A DNA stretch of 26,580 nt, from the NCBI GenBank assembly GCA_009921765.1, contig RFXC01000029.1, positions 1-26,580 on the forward strand. Direction: 5' to 3'. A program made the translations under genes and the position numbers. Of this stretch, positions 17,212 to 26,227 are shown piece by piece (within the stretch, counting starts at the first letter, position 1; each line of letters starts with the position of its first letter). The notes under the pieces were generated by a model. That model was given only the letters and a program-made list of their open reading frames with translations, had not been told where the DNA came from and searched no databases. Source of the DNA: Betaproteobacteria bacterium. GTDB lineage: Bacteria > Pseudomonadota > Gammaproteobacteria > Burkholderiales > Burkholderiaceae.

Positions 17212-18330
17212 ATGACCGTCCGACTGTTCGAACCCCTGTCCCTGCGATCGATCCGGCTACCAAACCGGGTGGTGATTGCGCCCATGTGCCAGTATTCGGC
17301 GATCGACGGTTGTGCCCAGGCATGGCATCTCGCTCACCTGGGGCAGCTCGCACTGAGCGGCGCGGGATTGCTCATTCTGGAGGCCACCGCGGTCGAGCAG
17401 CGCGGCCGGATCACACCGGGTTGTCTCGGCCTCTATGACGACGCCTGCGAAGAGGCCCTAGCGGGCGTGATCCGCATGATCCGCAGTGTCTCGCCGATAC
17501 CGCTCGCGATCCAGCTCGGCCACGCCGGTCGGAAGGGCTCCAGCGGCCGGCCCTGGGAGGGCGGCGCGCTCATTCCTCCCCTCCACGGCGGCTGGAAGCC
17601 GGTGGCACCCAGCGCGGTCGCGCTCAAGGAGGGGGAAGCAGCCCCCGACGAACTCGGGCACCACGATCTGGCGCAGATACGCGAAAGCTTCGTCGCGGCT
17701 GCGGCCCGGGCCGACCGTCTGGGCTTCGATGCCGTCGAGGTTCACGCCGCGCACGGCTATCTGCTTCATCAGTTTCTGTCGCCCGTGGCAAACCATCGAA
17801 CTGACGAGTTTGGCGGGCCGCTCGACAACCGTATGCGCTTTCCCCTGGAGGTGATTGCGGCGGTGCGCAGCGCATGGCCCGCGCACAAGGCACTTGGGGT
17901 CCGGCTGTCGGCCACCGACTGGATCGAGGGCAGTGGCTGGGACGTGCCGGACGCATGCGAGTTTGCGCGGCGCTGTGCCACCCTGGGCGTTGACTGGATC
18001 GATGTGTCGAGCGCAGGCATTTCACCGCGTCAGAAAATCACGCTCGGACCGGGTTACCAGGTGCCGTTTGCCAGGGCCGTCCGCGAGGCGGTCGACATCC
18101 CGGTCATGGCGGTAGGCCTCATCACAGAGCCGCAGCAAGCCGAGCAGGTGCTGACCGACGGCAGCGCCGACCTGATCGGCATCGCGCGCGGCATGTTGTA
18201 CGACCCGCGCTGGGTCTGGCATGCCGCCGCCACCCTCGGGGCCGAAGTACCGGCGCCGCGCCAGTACTGGCGCAGCCAGCCACGCGAGCACCCTCGCCTG
18301 TTCGGCGACGTAAGAACCGCACAGCGTTAG
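17212..18330 (+). CDS. Old Yellow Enzyme family flavin oxidoreductase (YqjM/XenA type)
   Basis: The 372-residue protein is an FMN-dependent ene-reductase that uses NAD(P)H to reduce activated C=C bonds or nitro compounds. It has the class II OYE features: cysteine 26 in APMCQYSA, the QLGHAGRKGS segment and the active-site run VEVHAAHGYLLHQFLSP, with the two histidines and tyrosine. Further FMN contacts are likely in MAVGLI and LIGIARGMLYDP. ATG 17212 is chosen because GGAG lies eight bases upstream and the N-terminus aligns with the family (LFEPLSLRSIRLPNRVV). The physiological substrate cannot be read. It is divergent from clpB with 87 bases between. Confidence 0.93.
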   Translation: MTVRLFEPLSLRSIRLPNRVVIAPMCQYSAIDGCAQAWHLAHLGQLALSGAGLLILEATAVEQRGRITPGCLGLYDDACEEALAGVIRMIRSVSPIPLAIQLGHAGRKGSSGRPWEGGALIPPLHGGWKPVAPSAVALKEGEAAPDELGHHDLAQIRESFVAAAARADRLGFDAVEVHAAHGYLLHQFLSPVANHRTDEFGGPLDNRMRFPLEVIAAVRSAWPAHKALGVRLSATDWIEGSGWDVPDACEFARRCATLGVDWIDVSSAGISPRQKITLGPGYQVPFARAVREAVDIPVMAVGLITEPQQAEQVLTDGSADLIGIARGMLYDPRWVWHAAATLGAEVPAPRQYWRSQPREHPRLFGDVRTAQR

Positions 18331-18343
18331 AGGGCGGCGCCGA

Positions 18344-18724
18344 TCAGCTCGCCACGAGCCGGTAGCCAAGCGCGGCAGCCGCGAGCGAGCCGATCAGATG
18401 CAGTGCAGAGTGCGCCGTGGCGGCCAGCATTTCTCCACGCATGAGCAGCGCCAGCGACTCGGCCGAAAATGTTGAGAACGTGGTCAGTCCACCCAGAAAG
18501 CCGGTGGTGATGAACAGCCGCCAGGCGGGCGAGAGTTCGGGATGACGCACCAGCCAGGCCATTGCCGCGCCAGCGAGGAATCCCCCCAACAGGTTGGCGG
18601 CCAGCGTGCCCAGCGGCAATGTGGGCTGCATCCCGTTGAGGGCAAGGCCCAGCCCCCAGCGCAGACACGCGCCCAGCGCGGCGCCCGAAGCGACAGCGCA
18701 TAAACCGATCAGGGTTGAAGACAT
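18344..18724 (-). CDS. crcB: Fluoride channel CrcB/Fluc
   Basis: The 126-residue protein has four hydrophobic segments and the Fluc signatures GTLAANLLGGFLAG and TTGFLGGLTTFSTFSAES, which carry the pore phenylalanines and the central Na+ site. It exports fluoride from the cytoplasm as a dual-topology dimer. ATG 18724 gives a normal length. It ends 13 bases from the convergent OYE gene. It lies 86 bases after moaE on the same strand, so it may be the last gene of that run or have its own promoter. I looked for a fluoride riboswitch in the gap and found no good match. Confidence 0.94.
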   Translation of the reverse strand: MSSTLIGLCAVASGAALGACLRWGLGLALNGMQPTLPLGTLAANLLGGFLAGAAMAWLVRHPELSPAWRLFITTGFLGGLTTFSTFSAESLALLMRGEMLAATAHSALHLIGSLAAAALGYRLVAS

Positions 18725-18810
18725 CAGGCGCTGTCAACCGATCAGGGCGCGCGGCATCAGACGGTTACTCACGAGGGGACGCCGCAATGCGCTCATGCGA
18801 GGCCATGCCC

Positions 18811-19326
18811 TCAGCGCGTCCGCTGGCCATCCGAAGGCTGTGAGCCCGTCTGATCAGACACCGGCCCCCAACGCGCCGCCGCGTCGTCATCGGTGCTGCG
18901 CGCATCAACCCAGCGCGAGCCCTGCGGGGTCTGTTCCTTTTTCCAGAACGGCGCGCGGGTTTTCAGAAAATCCATAATGAATTCGCAGGCGGAAAACGCA
19001 TCGCCCCGATGCGCCGACGTGACCCCTACCATCACGATCTGGTCGGTGGGCCGCAGCTCACCGAAGCGGTGAATGATCAGCGTGGCGTTCAACCGCCAGC
19101 GGGCATGCGCCTGGGCGGCAATGTCTTCCAGGGCTGCCTCGGTCATGCCAGGGTAATGCTCGAGCGTGAGCGTAGAAACACCGCTGCCGTCGTTGACGTC
19201 ACGAACAGTGCCCACGAACGCTGCAACGGCCCCTACCCCGGCGTCGCCGGCGCGCAGTGTCTTCACCTCCAGCCCCAGGTCGAAGTCATCTTGCTGAACG
19301 CGCACGATGGAGCGGATAGCACTCAT
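18811..19326 (-). CDS. moaE: Molybdopterin synthase catalytic subunit MoaE
   Basis: The 171-residue protein is the large subunit of molybdopterin synthase; with thiocarboxylated MoaD it inserts two sulphurs into precursor Z (cPMP). Recognised segments are AAFVGTVRDVNDG, LTLEHYPGMTE, IIHRFGELRPTDQIV and the active-site lysine run FLKTRAPFWKKEQ. About 25 residues at the C-terminus (after the RWVDAR segment) are polar and go beyond the core fold; many MoaE proteins are near 150 residues. ATG 19326 begins 14 bases after the moaD stop. Confidence 0.96.
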   Translation of the reverse strand: MSAIRSIVRVQQDDFDLGLEVKTLRAGDAGVGAVAAFVGTVRDVNDGSGVSTLTLEHYPGMTEAALEDIAAQAHARWRLNATLIIHRFGELRPTDQIVMVGVTSAHRGDAFSACEFIMDFLKTRAPFWKKEQTPQGSRWVDARSTDDDAAARWGPVSDQTGSQPSDGQRTR

Positions 19327-19340
19327 GACATGCAGCCGCT

Positions 19341-19598
19341 TCAGCCGCCAGTGACCGGAGGAAACACCGCCACCTCGGCGCCCTCGGCAAGCGGCGTTGC
19401 CGGGTCGGCAAGCTTACGGTTGACCGCCATGCGAAGCGCACGACCCGGCGCGAGCGCTTCAGACCAGACGCCCCCGCGGCGAGCGAGCCAGGTGCGAAGC
19501 TCGGCCGCAGTGTGTATCTCCCCGGGCAGTTCAACCGACTCGCTTTCGGTACCAAGCGCTTCGCGCAGCGCTGCGAAATAAAGCACCGTGATCTTCAT
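19341..19598 (-). CDS. moaD: Molybdopterin synthase sulphur carrier subunit MoaD
   Basis: The 85-residue ubiquitin-like protein starts MKITVLYFAALREALG and ends with the Gly-Gly tail (PPVTGG) that is adenylated and thiocarboxylated. It delivers sulphur to MoaE. ATG 19598 overlaps the moeA stop as ATGA; the frame is open further upstream, but that part lies inside moeA. The next gene, moaE, begins 14 bases later, as expected for the two subunits of one complex. Confidence 0.95.
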   Translation of the reverse strand: MKITVLYFAALREALGTESESVELPGEIHTAAELRTWLARRGGVWSEALAPGRALRMAVNRKLADPATPLAEGAEVAVFPPVTGG

Positions 19599-20827
19599 GC
19601 GCCCAACGCGGAGAAGGCAATAAAGCGCACGGTATCGCCCGGGGCGATGGCGCGCCCTGCCGGGTTGTCCACCAGCCCATCGCAGCGAACGGTGGAGGTG
19701 AGCACGCCCGAGCTTTGATTGGCGAACAAATCGAGCCCGCCCCCCGCGTTGAGCGCTACCCGAAGGAACTCGCGCCGCCGGTCGGGCTTGGGCCATGCGA
19801 AGTCGGCTCGCATGGGCAGACGGGCAACGTCCACATCGGCCACCCCCTGCAGGCGGAGCAAAAATGGACGCACCATCAGAAGAAAGGTCACAAAGCTTGA
19901 AACCGGATTACCCGGCAGCCCGATAAACCAGGCTTGCGAATCCGGGTTGCCGCTGCGGCGCACACGGCCAAACGCCAGCGGCTTGCCCGGCTTCATTGCG
20001 ATTTGCCAGAGTGCGAGCTCACCCTCGGCCTCGACCGCAGGTTTGACATGGTCTTCTTCGCCCACCGACACCCCACCTGAGGTGAGGATCAGATCGGCAC
20101 GGGTCGCAGCCTCGCGCAGCGCCGAGCGGGTGGCTTCACGCGAATCGGGAACGATGCCGAAGTCGATCACCTCACAGCCCAGCGAACGAAGCAGACCGAC
20201 CAGCACGAAGCGGTTGCTGTTGTAAATGGCACCAGGGCGTAACGGCTCTCCCGGCATGGTGAGTTCGTCGCCGGTGAAAAAACACGCCACGCGCGGGCGG
20301 CGACGAACACTGAGCGAGGCCACGCCCACCGACGCAGCAAGCCCGGTCGCCTGCGGCGTGAGCCTTGCGCCTGCGGCCAGCACGACGCTGTCCTTCGCGA
20401 TATCTTCGCCCGCCCGTCTTACCCATTCACCCGTACGCGGCAGATGCTCGAGCACGACATGATCGCCATCGACCCGAACCTGCTCCTGCATCACGACGGC
20501 GTCGGCGCCCTCGGGAATGAAGGCGCCGGTGAAAATCCTGGCTGCAGTGCCGGGCTCGAGCGTGGCGCCCAACTGGCCCGCCGGGATCCGCTGCGCAACC
20601 CGCAGGCGTACGCCCAGCTCGCCCTTCAGGTCGGCAACGCGTACTGCATAGCCATCCATCTGCGTGTTGTCCGCCGGCGGAACATCAAGGCTGGAACGCA
20701 GATCGGCGGCCAGCACACGGCCGGCCCCGTCCAGGGTCGACACGGCTTCGGTGTCGGCGAGCGGTGAGGCCGCAGCGAGCAGCGCTGCCAGTGCATCATC
20801 AAAGGAGAGTAAAGGCGCCTTGTTCAT
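19595..20827 (-). CDS. moeA: Molybdopterin molybdenumtransferase MoeA
   Basis: The 410-residue protein inserts molybdate into adenylylated molybdopterin. Family motifs are DNTQMDGYAVR (about 55), RIFTGAFIPEGADAVVMQE (about 95), ILTSGGVSVGEEDHVK (about 245) and FIGLPGNPVSSFVTFLL. Length is as usual. ATG 20827 lies one base after the stop of the EamA transporter, so the two are probably co-translated; an upstream extension of the frame would lie inside that gene. Its stop overlaps the moaD start. It works in the same pathway as moaD and moaE downstream. Confidence 0.96.
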   Translation of the reverse strand: MNKAPLLSFDDALAALLAAASPLADTEAVSTLDGAGRVLAADLRSSLDVPPADNTQMDGYAVRVADLKGELGVRLRVAQRIPAGQLGATLEPGTAARIFTGAFIPEGADAVVMQEQVRVDGDHVVLEHLPRTGEWVRRAGEDIAKDSVVLAAGARLTPQATGLAASVGVASLSVRRRPRVACFFTGDELTMPGEPLRPGAIYNSNRFVLVGLLRSLGCEVIDFGIVPDSREATRSALREAATRADLILTSGGVSVGEEDHVKPAVEAEGELALWQIAMKPGKPLAFGRVRRSGNPDSQAWFIGLPGNPVSSFVTFLLMVRPFLLRLQGVADVDVARLPMRADFAWPKPDRRREFLRVALNAGGGLDLFANQSSGVLTSTVRCDGLVDNPAGRAIAPGDTVRFIAFSALGA

Positions 20828-20828
20828 G

Positions 20829-21767
20829 TCAGTCCGTGGCACGAATCGCCGCTGCCGGGGCAGACATGGAAGCCGCACCGGCGCGACCGAAGCGGCCGTT
20901 CACCAGAAAACTGCCAAAGAGGATAAGCGCGAGCCCGGCAAATGCATGGATACCCAGACGCTCGTCAAGGAAAGCCCAGCCGCCCAACACTGCAACCACC
21001 GGCATCAGGAACATGGCGATGGCCGCCCGCGTGGCGCCCACCTGACGCACCAGCAGATAGTTAAGTACCGCTGGCATCAGGGTTCCGACCGTGGCGAGCG
21101 CCAGCAAGGTGAAGAGCATCCCGGCGTCGGGGCGCGAATCGAGCGGGCGCTCAAAGACGAAGGCCAGTGGCACCAGGACCATTGAGGCGGCAACAAACGC
21201 ACCGGTGGTGAGCGACACCGGATCAATGTGGCGGAAGCGCCGCATCAGCACCATGGCCGACGCGTAGGCGACGGGCCCGCAAAGCGTGATGAGTTCCGCC
21301 ACGGCATGCTCGCCCAGCCCACCCAACACCGACGGCCCGATCACCACCACGACGCCCGCCATGCCGGTGGCGATTCCCGCGAAGCGCGCGAGCCCGAGTC
21401 GTTCGTCTCGCAGGAACACCGCGCCGAGCAGCAACGTGAGGAGCGGAATGATGGAATAGAGGATGCCGGACAGCCCGCTCGCGATGGTTTGCTGACCGAT
21501 GGCGAGTGCGGTGTAGGGCACGGTGATGATGCCAAGCGACGCAAGCGCCACCGCCGCCCGGTCACGGGGCTCGCGCGGCAGCGACCGCCGCAGGAGCACC
21601 AGCGCGACCACGCAAAACGGCAGCGCAAGCAACACCCGGCTGGCGGCCAGGGTGAGTGGCGGGAGCGCGTTCACCATCAGCTTGTTGAGAATGACCGACG
21701 ATGCAAAGCTCGCCGACGTGGCGAGCAGCAGAACAATTTGCCGCCAGGTGAGCGCCTGCTCAGGCAC
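20829..21767 (-). CDS. EamA/DMT family transporter
   Basis: The 312-residue protein shows about ten hydrophobic segments in two repeats, each ending in the EamA pattern with a conserved glutamate region (LRDERLGLARFAGIATGMAGVVVV and LDERLGIHAFAGLALILFG). Drug/metabolite transporters of this family export amino acids, metabolites or drugs; the threonine/homoserine exporter RhtA belongs to the same superfamily. The start is GTG 21767, three bases after the thrC stop, with a G-rich possible ribosome-binding site. A role in export of threonine or a related product is only inferred from its place next to thrC. The substrate is not known. Confidence 0.9.
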   Translation of the reverse strand: MPEQALTWRQIVLLLATSASFASSVILNKLMVNALPPLTLAASRVLLALPFCVVALVLLRRSLPREPRDRAAVALASLGIITVPYTALAIGQQTIASGLSGILYSIIPLLTLLLGAVFLRDERLGLARFAGIATGMAGVVVVIGPSVLGGLGEHAVAELITLCGPVAYASAMVLMRRFRHIDPVSLTTGAFVAASMVLVPLAFVFERPLDSRPDAGMLFTLLALATVGTLMPAVLNYLLVRQVGATRAAIAMFLMPVVAVLGGWAFLDERLGIHAFAGLALILFGSFLVNGRFGRAGAASMSAPAAAIRATD

Positions 21768-21770
21768 CGC

Positions 21771-23195
21771 TCAGCCCCCCACAACCGGGCAGCGAGCGGC
21801 GATGTACTGCTTGAGCATGGGCACATCGGCGGGCATCAGCGCAAAACGCTGCGCCTTCGATTCAATCCCTTCGAAGCCTGCAGGCCGCGGCGCCTCGCAG
21901 CCCAGCGCCTCACGGATGGTGTCGGCAAACTTTGCCGGCAATGCGGTTTCCAGGCAGATCATCGGCACGCCCGGTTCCCGCCAGCGGGCGGCCACCGCCA
22001 GCCCGTCAGCGGTGTGGGTGTCCACCACCACACCGAAGTTGGCGTGAACGGCACGAATGGTCTCGAGTCGGGTGGCGTGCGTGCTGCGGCCCGAGGCAAA
22101 GCCATAGCGCCCGATCTCGGCAAACTCGGCACTTTCGCTGAGGTCGAACTCACCCCGGGTATCGATCTCGCGCCACAGGGCGGCGACGCGGTTGCCGTCA
22201 CGGCCTACAAGGTCATAGATGAAGCGCTCGAAGTTCGAGGCCTTGCTGATATCCATGGAGGGGCTGCTGGTCTGGAAGGTTTCCGCTGACCCGCGTACCC
22301 GGTAGCGACCACTCTGGAAAAACTCGTCCAGAACATTGTTCTCGTTGGTGGCAACCACCAATCGGGAAATGGGCAGCCCCATCTGACGGGCAATGTGCCC
22401 GGCGAGCACGTTACCGAAGTTGCCCGAGGGTACGCAGAAGGACACCGTCTGAGCATTGCTCGCGGTGGCGGCAAAGTAGCCGCGGAAGTAGTAGACCACC
22501 TGCGCGACCACCCTCGCCCAGTTGATGGAGTTGACGGTACCGATCGCATAGCGCTGCTTGAAAGCCAGGTCGGCGGACACCTCCTTCACCATGTCCTGGC
22601 AATCATCGAACACGCCGTCTACCGCGATATTGAAAATGTTGGGGTCAGCGAGCGAATACATCTGCGCCGCCTGAAAGGCGCTCATCCGCGCGTGCGGCGA
22701 CAGCATGAAGACGCGAATGCCGCGGCGGCCACGCATGGCGTACTCGGCTGCGCTTCCGGTGTCGCCCGAGGTGGCCCCGAGAATATTGAGCTGCGCGCCT
22801 GTCTTGCCAAGCACATGCTCGAAGAGGCGCCCGAGGAGCTGCATGGCGACATCTTTAAAGGCAAGCGTCGGGCCGTTTGAAAGATGCAGCAGATAGAGGC
22901 CGTCGCTACCCAGCGCCGACAGCGGCGTGACCTGCTCGCTGCCAAAGACCTGCGCGTTGTAGGCTGACGCGGTGAGCTCGGCAAGCACCGCAGGTTCGAT
23001 GTCGGTAGCGTAGAGGCTCAGGATCTCGAAGGCGAGCTCGGCATAAGAAAGCTCGCGCCAGCGCGCAAGCGTGGCGTCATCGATCCGGGGATAGCGCTCT
23101 GGCACCACCAGCCCCCCGTCCGGCGACAGCCCACCCAGTAGCACCTCGGAGAAACGCGCCGGCGCCATGCCGCCGCGTGTGGACAGATAGTTCAC
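21771..23195 (-). CDS. thrC: Threonine synthase
   Basis: This PLP enzyme turns O-phosphohomoserine into threonine. The 474-residue protein has the N-terminal NYLSTRGG motif, the PLP lysine K114 in GPTLAFKDVAMQ, the phosphate-binding LGATSGDTGSAA, VNSINWARVVAQVVYY and PSGNFGNVLAG. Length is typical of the long proteobacterial form. The start is GTG 23195, overlapping the hom stop as GTGA. All key residues are intact, in contrast to hom. No homoserine kinase gene (thrB) is in the window. Confidence 0.96.
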   Translation of the reverse strand: MNYLSTRGGMAPARFSEVLLGGLSPDGGLVVPERYPRIDDATLARWRELSYAELAFEILSLYATDIEPAVLAELTASAYNAQVFGSEQVTPLSALGSDGLYLLHLSNGPTLAFKDVAMQLLGRLFEHVLGKTGAQLNILGATSGDTGSAAEYAMRGRRGIRVFMLSPHARMSAFQAAQMYSLADPNIFNIAVDGVFDDCQDMVKEVSADLAFKQRYAIGTVNSINWARVVAQVVYYFRGYFAATASNAQTVSFCVPSGNFGNVLAGHIARQMGLPISRLVVATNENNVLDEFFQSGRYRVRGSAETFQTSSPSMDISKASNFERFIYDLVGRDGNRVAALWREIDTRGEFDLSESAEFAEIGRYGFASGRSTHATRLETIRAVHANFGVVVDTHTADGLAVAARWREPGVPMICLETALPAKFADTIREALGCEAPRPAGFEGIESKAQRFALMPADVPMLKQYIAARCPVVGG

Positions 23196-24404
23196 GACAG
23201 CTCTTCCATCCGAAGCCGCACAACGCTTGACAGCACCGTGGGAAGCCCCTGAATGCGCGCAATGGCATCGTCAACCCGCCCCTCGATAGCGCGGTGCGTG
23301 AGCAGAATGAAGTCGGTCTGATTTTCGCCCTCACCGGCTTCGCGCTGTAGCGCAGCGTCAATCGAGATGCGCAGATCGGCCAGGATGCGGGTGACATCGG
23401 CCAGCACGCCAGGCTCGTCGGCCACCCGCATGCGCAGATAGTAGGCTGACTCGATTTCCGCCATCGGCAGAATGCGGATGTCGGAGAGCGATTCGGGCTG
23501 AAACGCAAGAGCCGGCACGCGGTGTCCCGGGTCGGCGCTGAAGGTGCGGGTGACGTCAACCAGATCGGCGATCACCGCACTGGCCGTGGGCTCTGAACCC
23601 GCGCCCTTGCCGTAGTACATGGTGTGCCCCACGGCATCGCCCTTCACCCACACGGCATTCATTGCGCCCTCCACGCTTGCGATCAGGCGGCGCGACGGAA
23701 TGAGCGTGGGATGCACGCGCAGCTCCAACCCATCGCCGCCTTCGGGCAGCGTGCGGCGGCGCGCGATGCCGAGAAGCTTGATCCGGTAGCCCAGCTGCTC
23801 TGCATAGCGGATGTCTTCACTCTGAAGCGAGGTGATACCTTCGACATGGCAGCGGCTGAACTGCACCGGAATACCGAAAGCGATCGCTGCAAGAATGGTT
23901 GCCTTGTGAGCGGCATCGACCCCCTCGATATCAAACGTGGGATCGGCCTCGGCATAGCCCAGGCGCTGCGCTTCGGCCAACACCTGCGCAAACGGCAGGC
24001 CCTTCTCACGCATTTCAGACAGAATGAAATTGGTGGTGCCGTTGATGATGCCGGCGATCCACTCGATTCGATTGGCGGTGAGCCCCTCGCGAAGCGCCTT
24101 GATGATCGGGATGCCCCCCGCCACCGCCGCCTCGAAGGCCACCATCATAGCCGCCAATCAGTTCGATCACCACATCGATATCGGGATTGCGGACCAGGGC
24201 AAACGCATCGGCGCTGACCACCACGTCGGGGCCTGCGATGCCGCGGGCACGCTCGACATCGAGGTCGGCGACGTGGGTGATGGCAATGCCGCGACCGGCA
24301 CGGCGCATGATCTCGGCCTGGTTGCGCGCGAGCACGGTAAAGGCGCCGCTACCCACCGTGCCGATGCCCAGCAGACCCACCCGGATCGGGGACTGGATGC
24401 TCAT
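23192..24404 (-). pseudogene. hom: Homoserine dehydrogenase, broken by an internal deletion and frameshift
   Basis: Hom reduces aspartate semialdehyde to homoserine for threonine and methionine synthesis. From ATG 24404 the frame gives 86 good residues, including the NAD(P)-binding LLGIGTVGSG and NPDIDVVIELIGGY, up to 24147. Then the homology jumps frame: from 24148 the other frame reads MMVAFEAAVAGGIPIIKALREG and runs to a stop at 23192, with NGTTNFILSEMREKG, YAEADPTFDIEG and a C-terminal ACT domain (YLRMRVADEPGVLADV). Compared with the family, about 41 residues are missing at the join, including the conserved GKHVVTANKAL segment. Together 86 + 41 + 318 gives the usual length of about 445. 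Reading on in the first frame gives a 129-residue product ending at 24015. Either a true pseudogene or an assembly error. Confidence 0.88.
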
Positions 24405-24405
24405 A

Positions 24406-25629
24406 TCAGGCGTGCCTCCGGCGATAGCCATCAAGGAACCTGCCGAACCGGCCGACTGCGTCGTGCAGGTCGTCGGCGTTGGGCAGGAACACGATTCGCA
24501 GATGATCGGGCTCGGGCCAGTTGAAGCCGGTTCCCTGCACCACCAGCACATGTTGTTCTTCCAGCAGCTCGAGAATGAACTGCTGATCGTCGGTGATGGG
24601 ATACATCCGCCGATCGAGCTTGGGGAAAAGATAAAGCGCCGCCTGGGGCTTGACGCAGCTCACCCCCGGGATCTGGGTGAGCAGACTCCAGGCCAGCTCG
24701 CGCTGGCGATAGAGTCGACCGCCGGGGTTGATCAGGTCGTTGATGCTCTGTCGGCCCCCAAGCGCCGTCTGGATGGCGAACTGGGCCGGCACATTCGCGC
24801 AAAGCCGCATGGTGGCCAGCATGTTCAGCCCCTCGATGTAATCGGAGGCGATACGCTTGTTGCCGGAGATGATCATCCAGCCGGCGCGGTAACCGCAGGC
24901 GCGGTAATTTTTCGACAGGCCGTTGAAAGTGATGAACAGCAGATCATCGGCGAGCGAAGCAATGGAGGTGTGCGACAGGCCGTCGTAGATCATCTTGTCG
25001 TAGATCTCGTCGGCAAAAATGATCAGACCGTGGCGCCGCGCAAAATCGACCAGCGCCTTCAGCATCTCGTCGGGATAAAGCGCGCCGGTGGGATTGTTCG
25101 GATTGATGATGACCAGCGCCTTGGTGCGCCCGGACACCTTTCGTTCCAGGTCATCGATGGCGGGAAGCCAGCCGCTTGCCTCGTCGCACAGGTAGTGGCG
25201 CGGGGTGCCCCCGGCCAGGCTCACGGCTGCCGTCCAGAGCGGATAGTCGGGCGCAGGCACGAGCACTTCATCGCCCGCATCGAGCAGCGCCTGCATGGAC
25301 ATGACGATCAGCTCGGAGACGCCGTTGCCGGTGATGATGTCGTCCAGCTGCACGCCCGCAATCGACTTGGTCTGCGCGTACTGCATGATGGCCTTGCGCG
25401 CAGCAAACAGGCCTCGGGAATCGGAGTAGCCCGAAGCGCCCGGCAGGTTGATCACCACATCGCGAACCACTTCCTCGGGCGCCTCGAATCCGAAGGGCGC
25501 CAGATTGCCGATGTTCAACTTGATGATGCGATGGCCTTCTTCCTCGAGCGCCCGCGCTCGCGCCATGACGGGGCCACGGATGTCGTAGCAGACGTTGGCA
25601 AGCTTCGCCGATTTCTGGATGGTCTTCAT
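24406..25629 (-). CDS. alaA: Alanine-forming PLP aminotransferase (AlaA/AlaT type)
   Basis: The 407-residue class I aminotransferase is closely similar to E. coli AlaA (405 residues), which makes alanine from pyruvate with glutamate. It starts MKTIQKSAKLANVCYDIRGP and has GNGVSELIV, PAPDYPLWTAAVSLAGG, INPNNPTGA, FADEIYDKMIYD and the PLP lysine K240 in FNGLSKNYR. ATG 25629 is chosen because the N-terminus aligns with AlaA; the upstream extension does not. It ends one base before hom, so it is probably first in the alaA-hom-thrC run. In other betaproteobacteria this gene is commonly called alaT or aspC. Confidence 0.93.
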   Translation of the reverse strand: MKTIQKSAKLANVCYDIRGPVMARARALEEEGHRIIKLNIGNLAPFGFEAPEEVVRDVVINLPGASGYSDSRGLFAARKAIMQYAQTKSIAGVQLDDIITGNGVSELIVMSMQALLDAGDEVLVPAPDYPLWTAAVSLAGGTPRHYLCDEASGWLPAIDDLERKVSGRTKALVIINPNNPTGALYPDEMLKALVDFARRHGLIIFADEIYDKMIYDGLSHTSIASLADDLLFITFNGLSKNYRACGYRAGWMIISGNKRIASDYIEGLNMLATMRLCANVPAQFAIQTALGGRQSINDLINPGGRLYRQRELAWSLLTQIPGVSCVKPQAALYLFPKLDRRMYPITDDQQFILELLEEQHVLVVQGTGFNWPEPDHLRIVFLPNADDLHDAVGRFGRFLDGYRRRHA

Positions 25630-25676
25630 AGGCCTTGGAGGGCTTGCCCACGTGCGCGCCGAGGCGCATGGGTTCT

Positions 25677-25706
25677 TTGCCGGTTGAGTAAGCAACCTGC
25701 TATTTT
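25677..25706 (+). promoter_or_regulatory. Possible sigma-70 promoter for the Mth938-like gene
   Basis: TTGCCG (25677-25682) and TATTTT (25701-25706) are 18 bases apart and precede the TTG start by 36 bases. Each box matches four of six consensus bases. The 113-base gap is divergent and also must hold the alaA promoter, which I could not place. Confidence 0.3.
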
Positions 25707-25742
25707 AGCTGGTTTACAGTCACTCATTTCCCCTGGCTCGCC

Positions 25743-26114
25743 TTGAAGCTTCACTCAGACTTCCCTGCCCAGCTCAATCTCGTCACCGGCTACGGCACCG
25801 GCTTTGTCGAGGTCAACCGGGAGCGCCGCGAAGGATCGCTGGTGCTGCTGCCCGATGGCCCGGTGCTGGAATGGAGCGTGTCAGCGTTCGACCAGATCGA
25901 CGAGCACGCCATCGCGGGTCTCCTCGGCTACCGGCCAGAGATCGTGCTGCTCGGTACCGGCGCGCGCCAGCGTTTTCCACACCCCCGGGTGGGCGCTGCG
26001 CTGTCAGGCGCCCGAATCGGGCTTGACGTGATGGACACCCCTGCCGCGTGTCGCACCTACAACATTCTTGCCGCCGAGGGCCGGCGGGTGCTGGCCGCCC
26101 TGCTCCCAACCTGA
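25743..26114 (+). CDS. Mth938-like (DUF498) domain protein
   Basis: This protein of 123 residues belongs to the Mth938/NDUFAF3-like fold family. It is recognised by GTGFVEVN near the start, the PEIVLLGTGARQRFPHP stretch and GLDVMDTPAACRTYNILAAEGRRVLAALL at the end. The family has a proposed role in complex I assembly in mitochondria, but the bacterial role is not settled. The start is taken as TTG 25743, as no ATG or GTG fits the family's N-terminus. There is no clear ribosome-binding site, so the start is uncertain. It is divergent from alaA. Confidence 0.85.
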   Translation: MKLHSDFPAQLNLVTGYGTGFVEVNRERREGSLVLLPDGPVLEWSVSAFDQIDEHAIAGLLGYRPEIVLLGTGARQRFPHPRVGAALSGARIGLDVMDTPAACRTYNILAAEGRRVLAALLPT

Positions 26115-26227
26115 GTCCGGCTTGCGGTCTGCAATGAAGCGGCCCCAGTGGCTGTGTTAAGGTCTTCGCCGACCCGCGCGCTCGCGCTGGCATCGTCGAA
26201 GCTGTGTCATTCCCCGGAGAACCCGAG

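Noticed and set aside
18725..18810. Fluoride riboswitch before crcB
   Set aside because: A CTGATG is present, but the conserved GGNGATG and the matching CTCC segment are not in the right order, so the pseudoknot cannot be drawn.
24140..24160. Programmed ribosomal frameshift in hom
   Set aside because: No slippery run is present at the join, and about 41 conserved residues are missing, which a frameshift alone cannot restore.
26115..26227. Terminator between the Mth938-like gene and bcp
   Set aside because: Only short, interrupted complementary stretches are present and there is no T-run.
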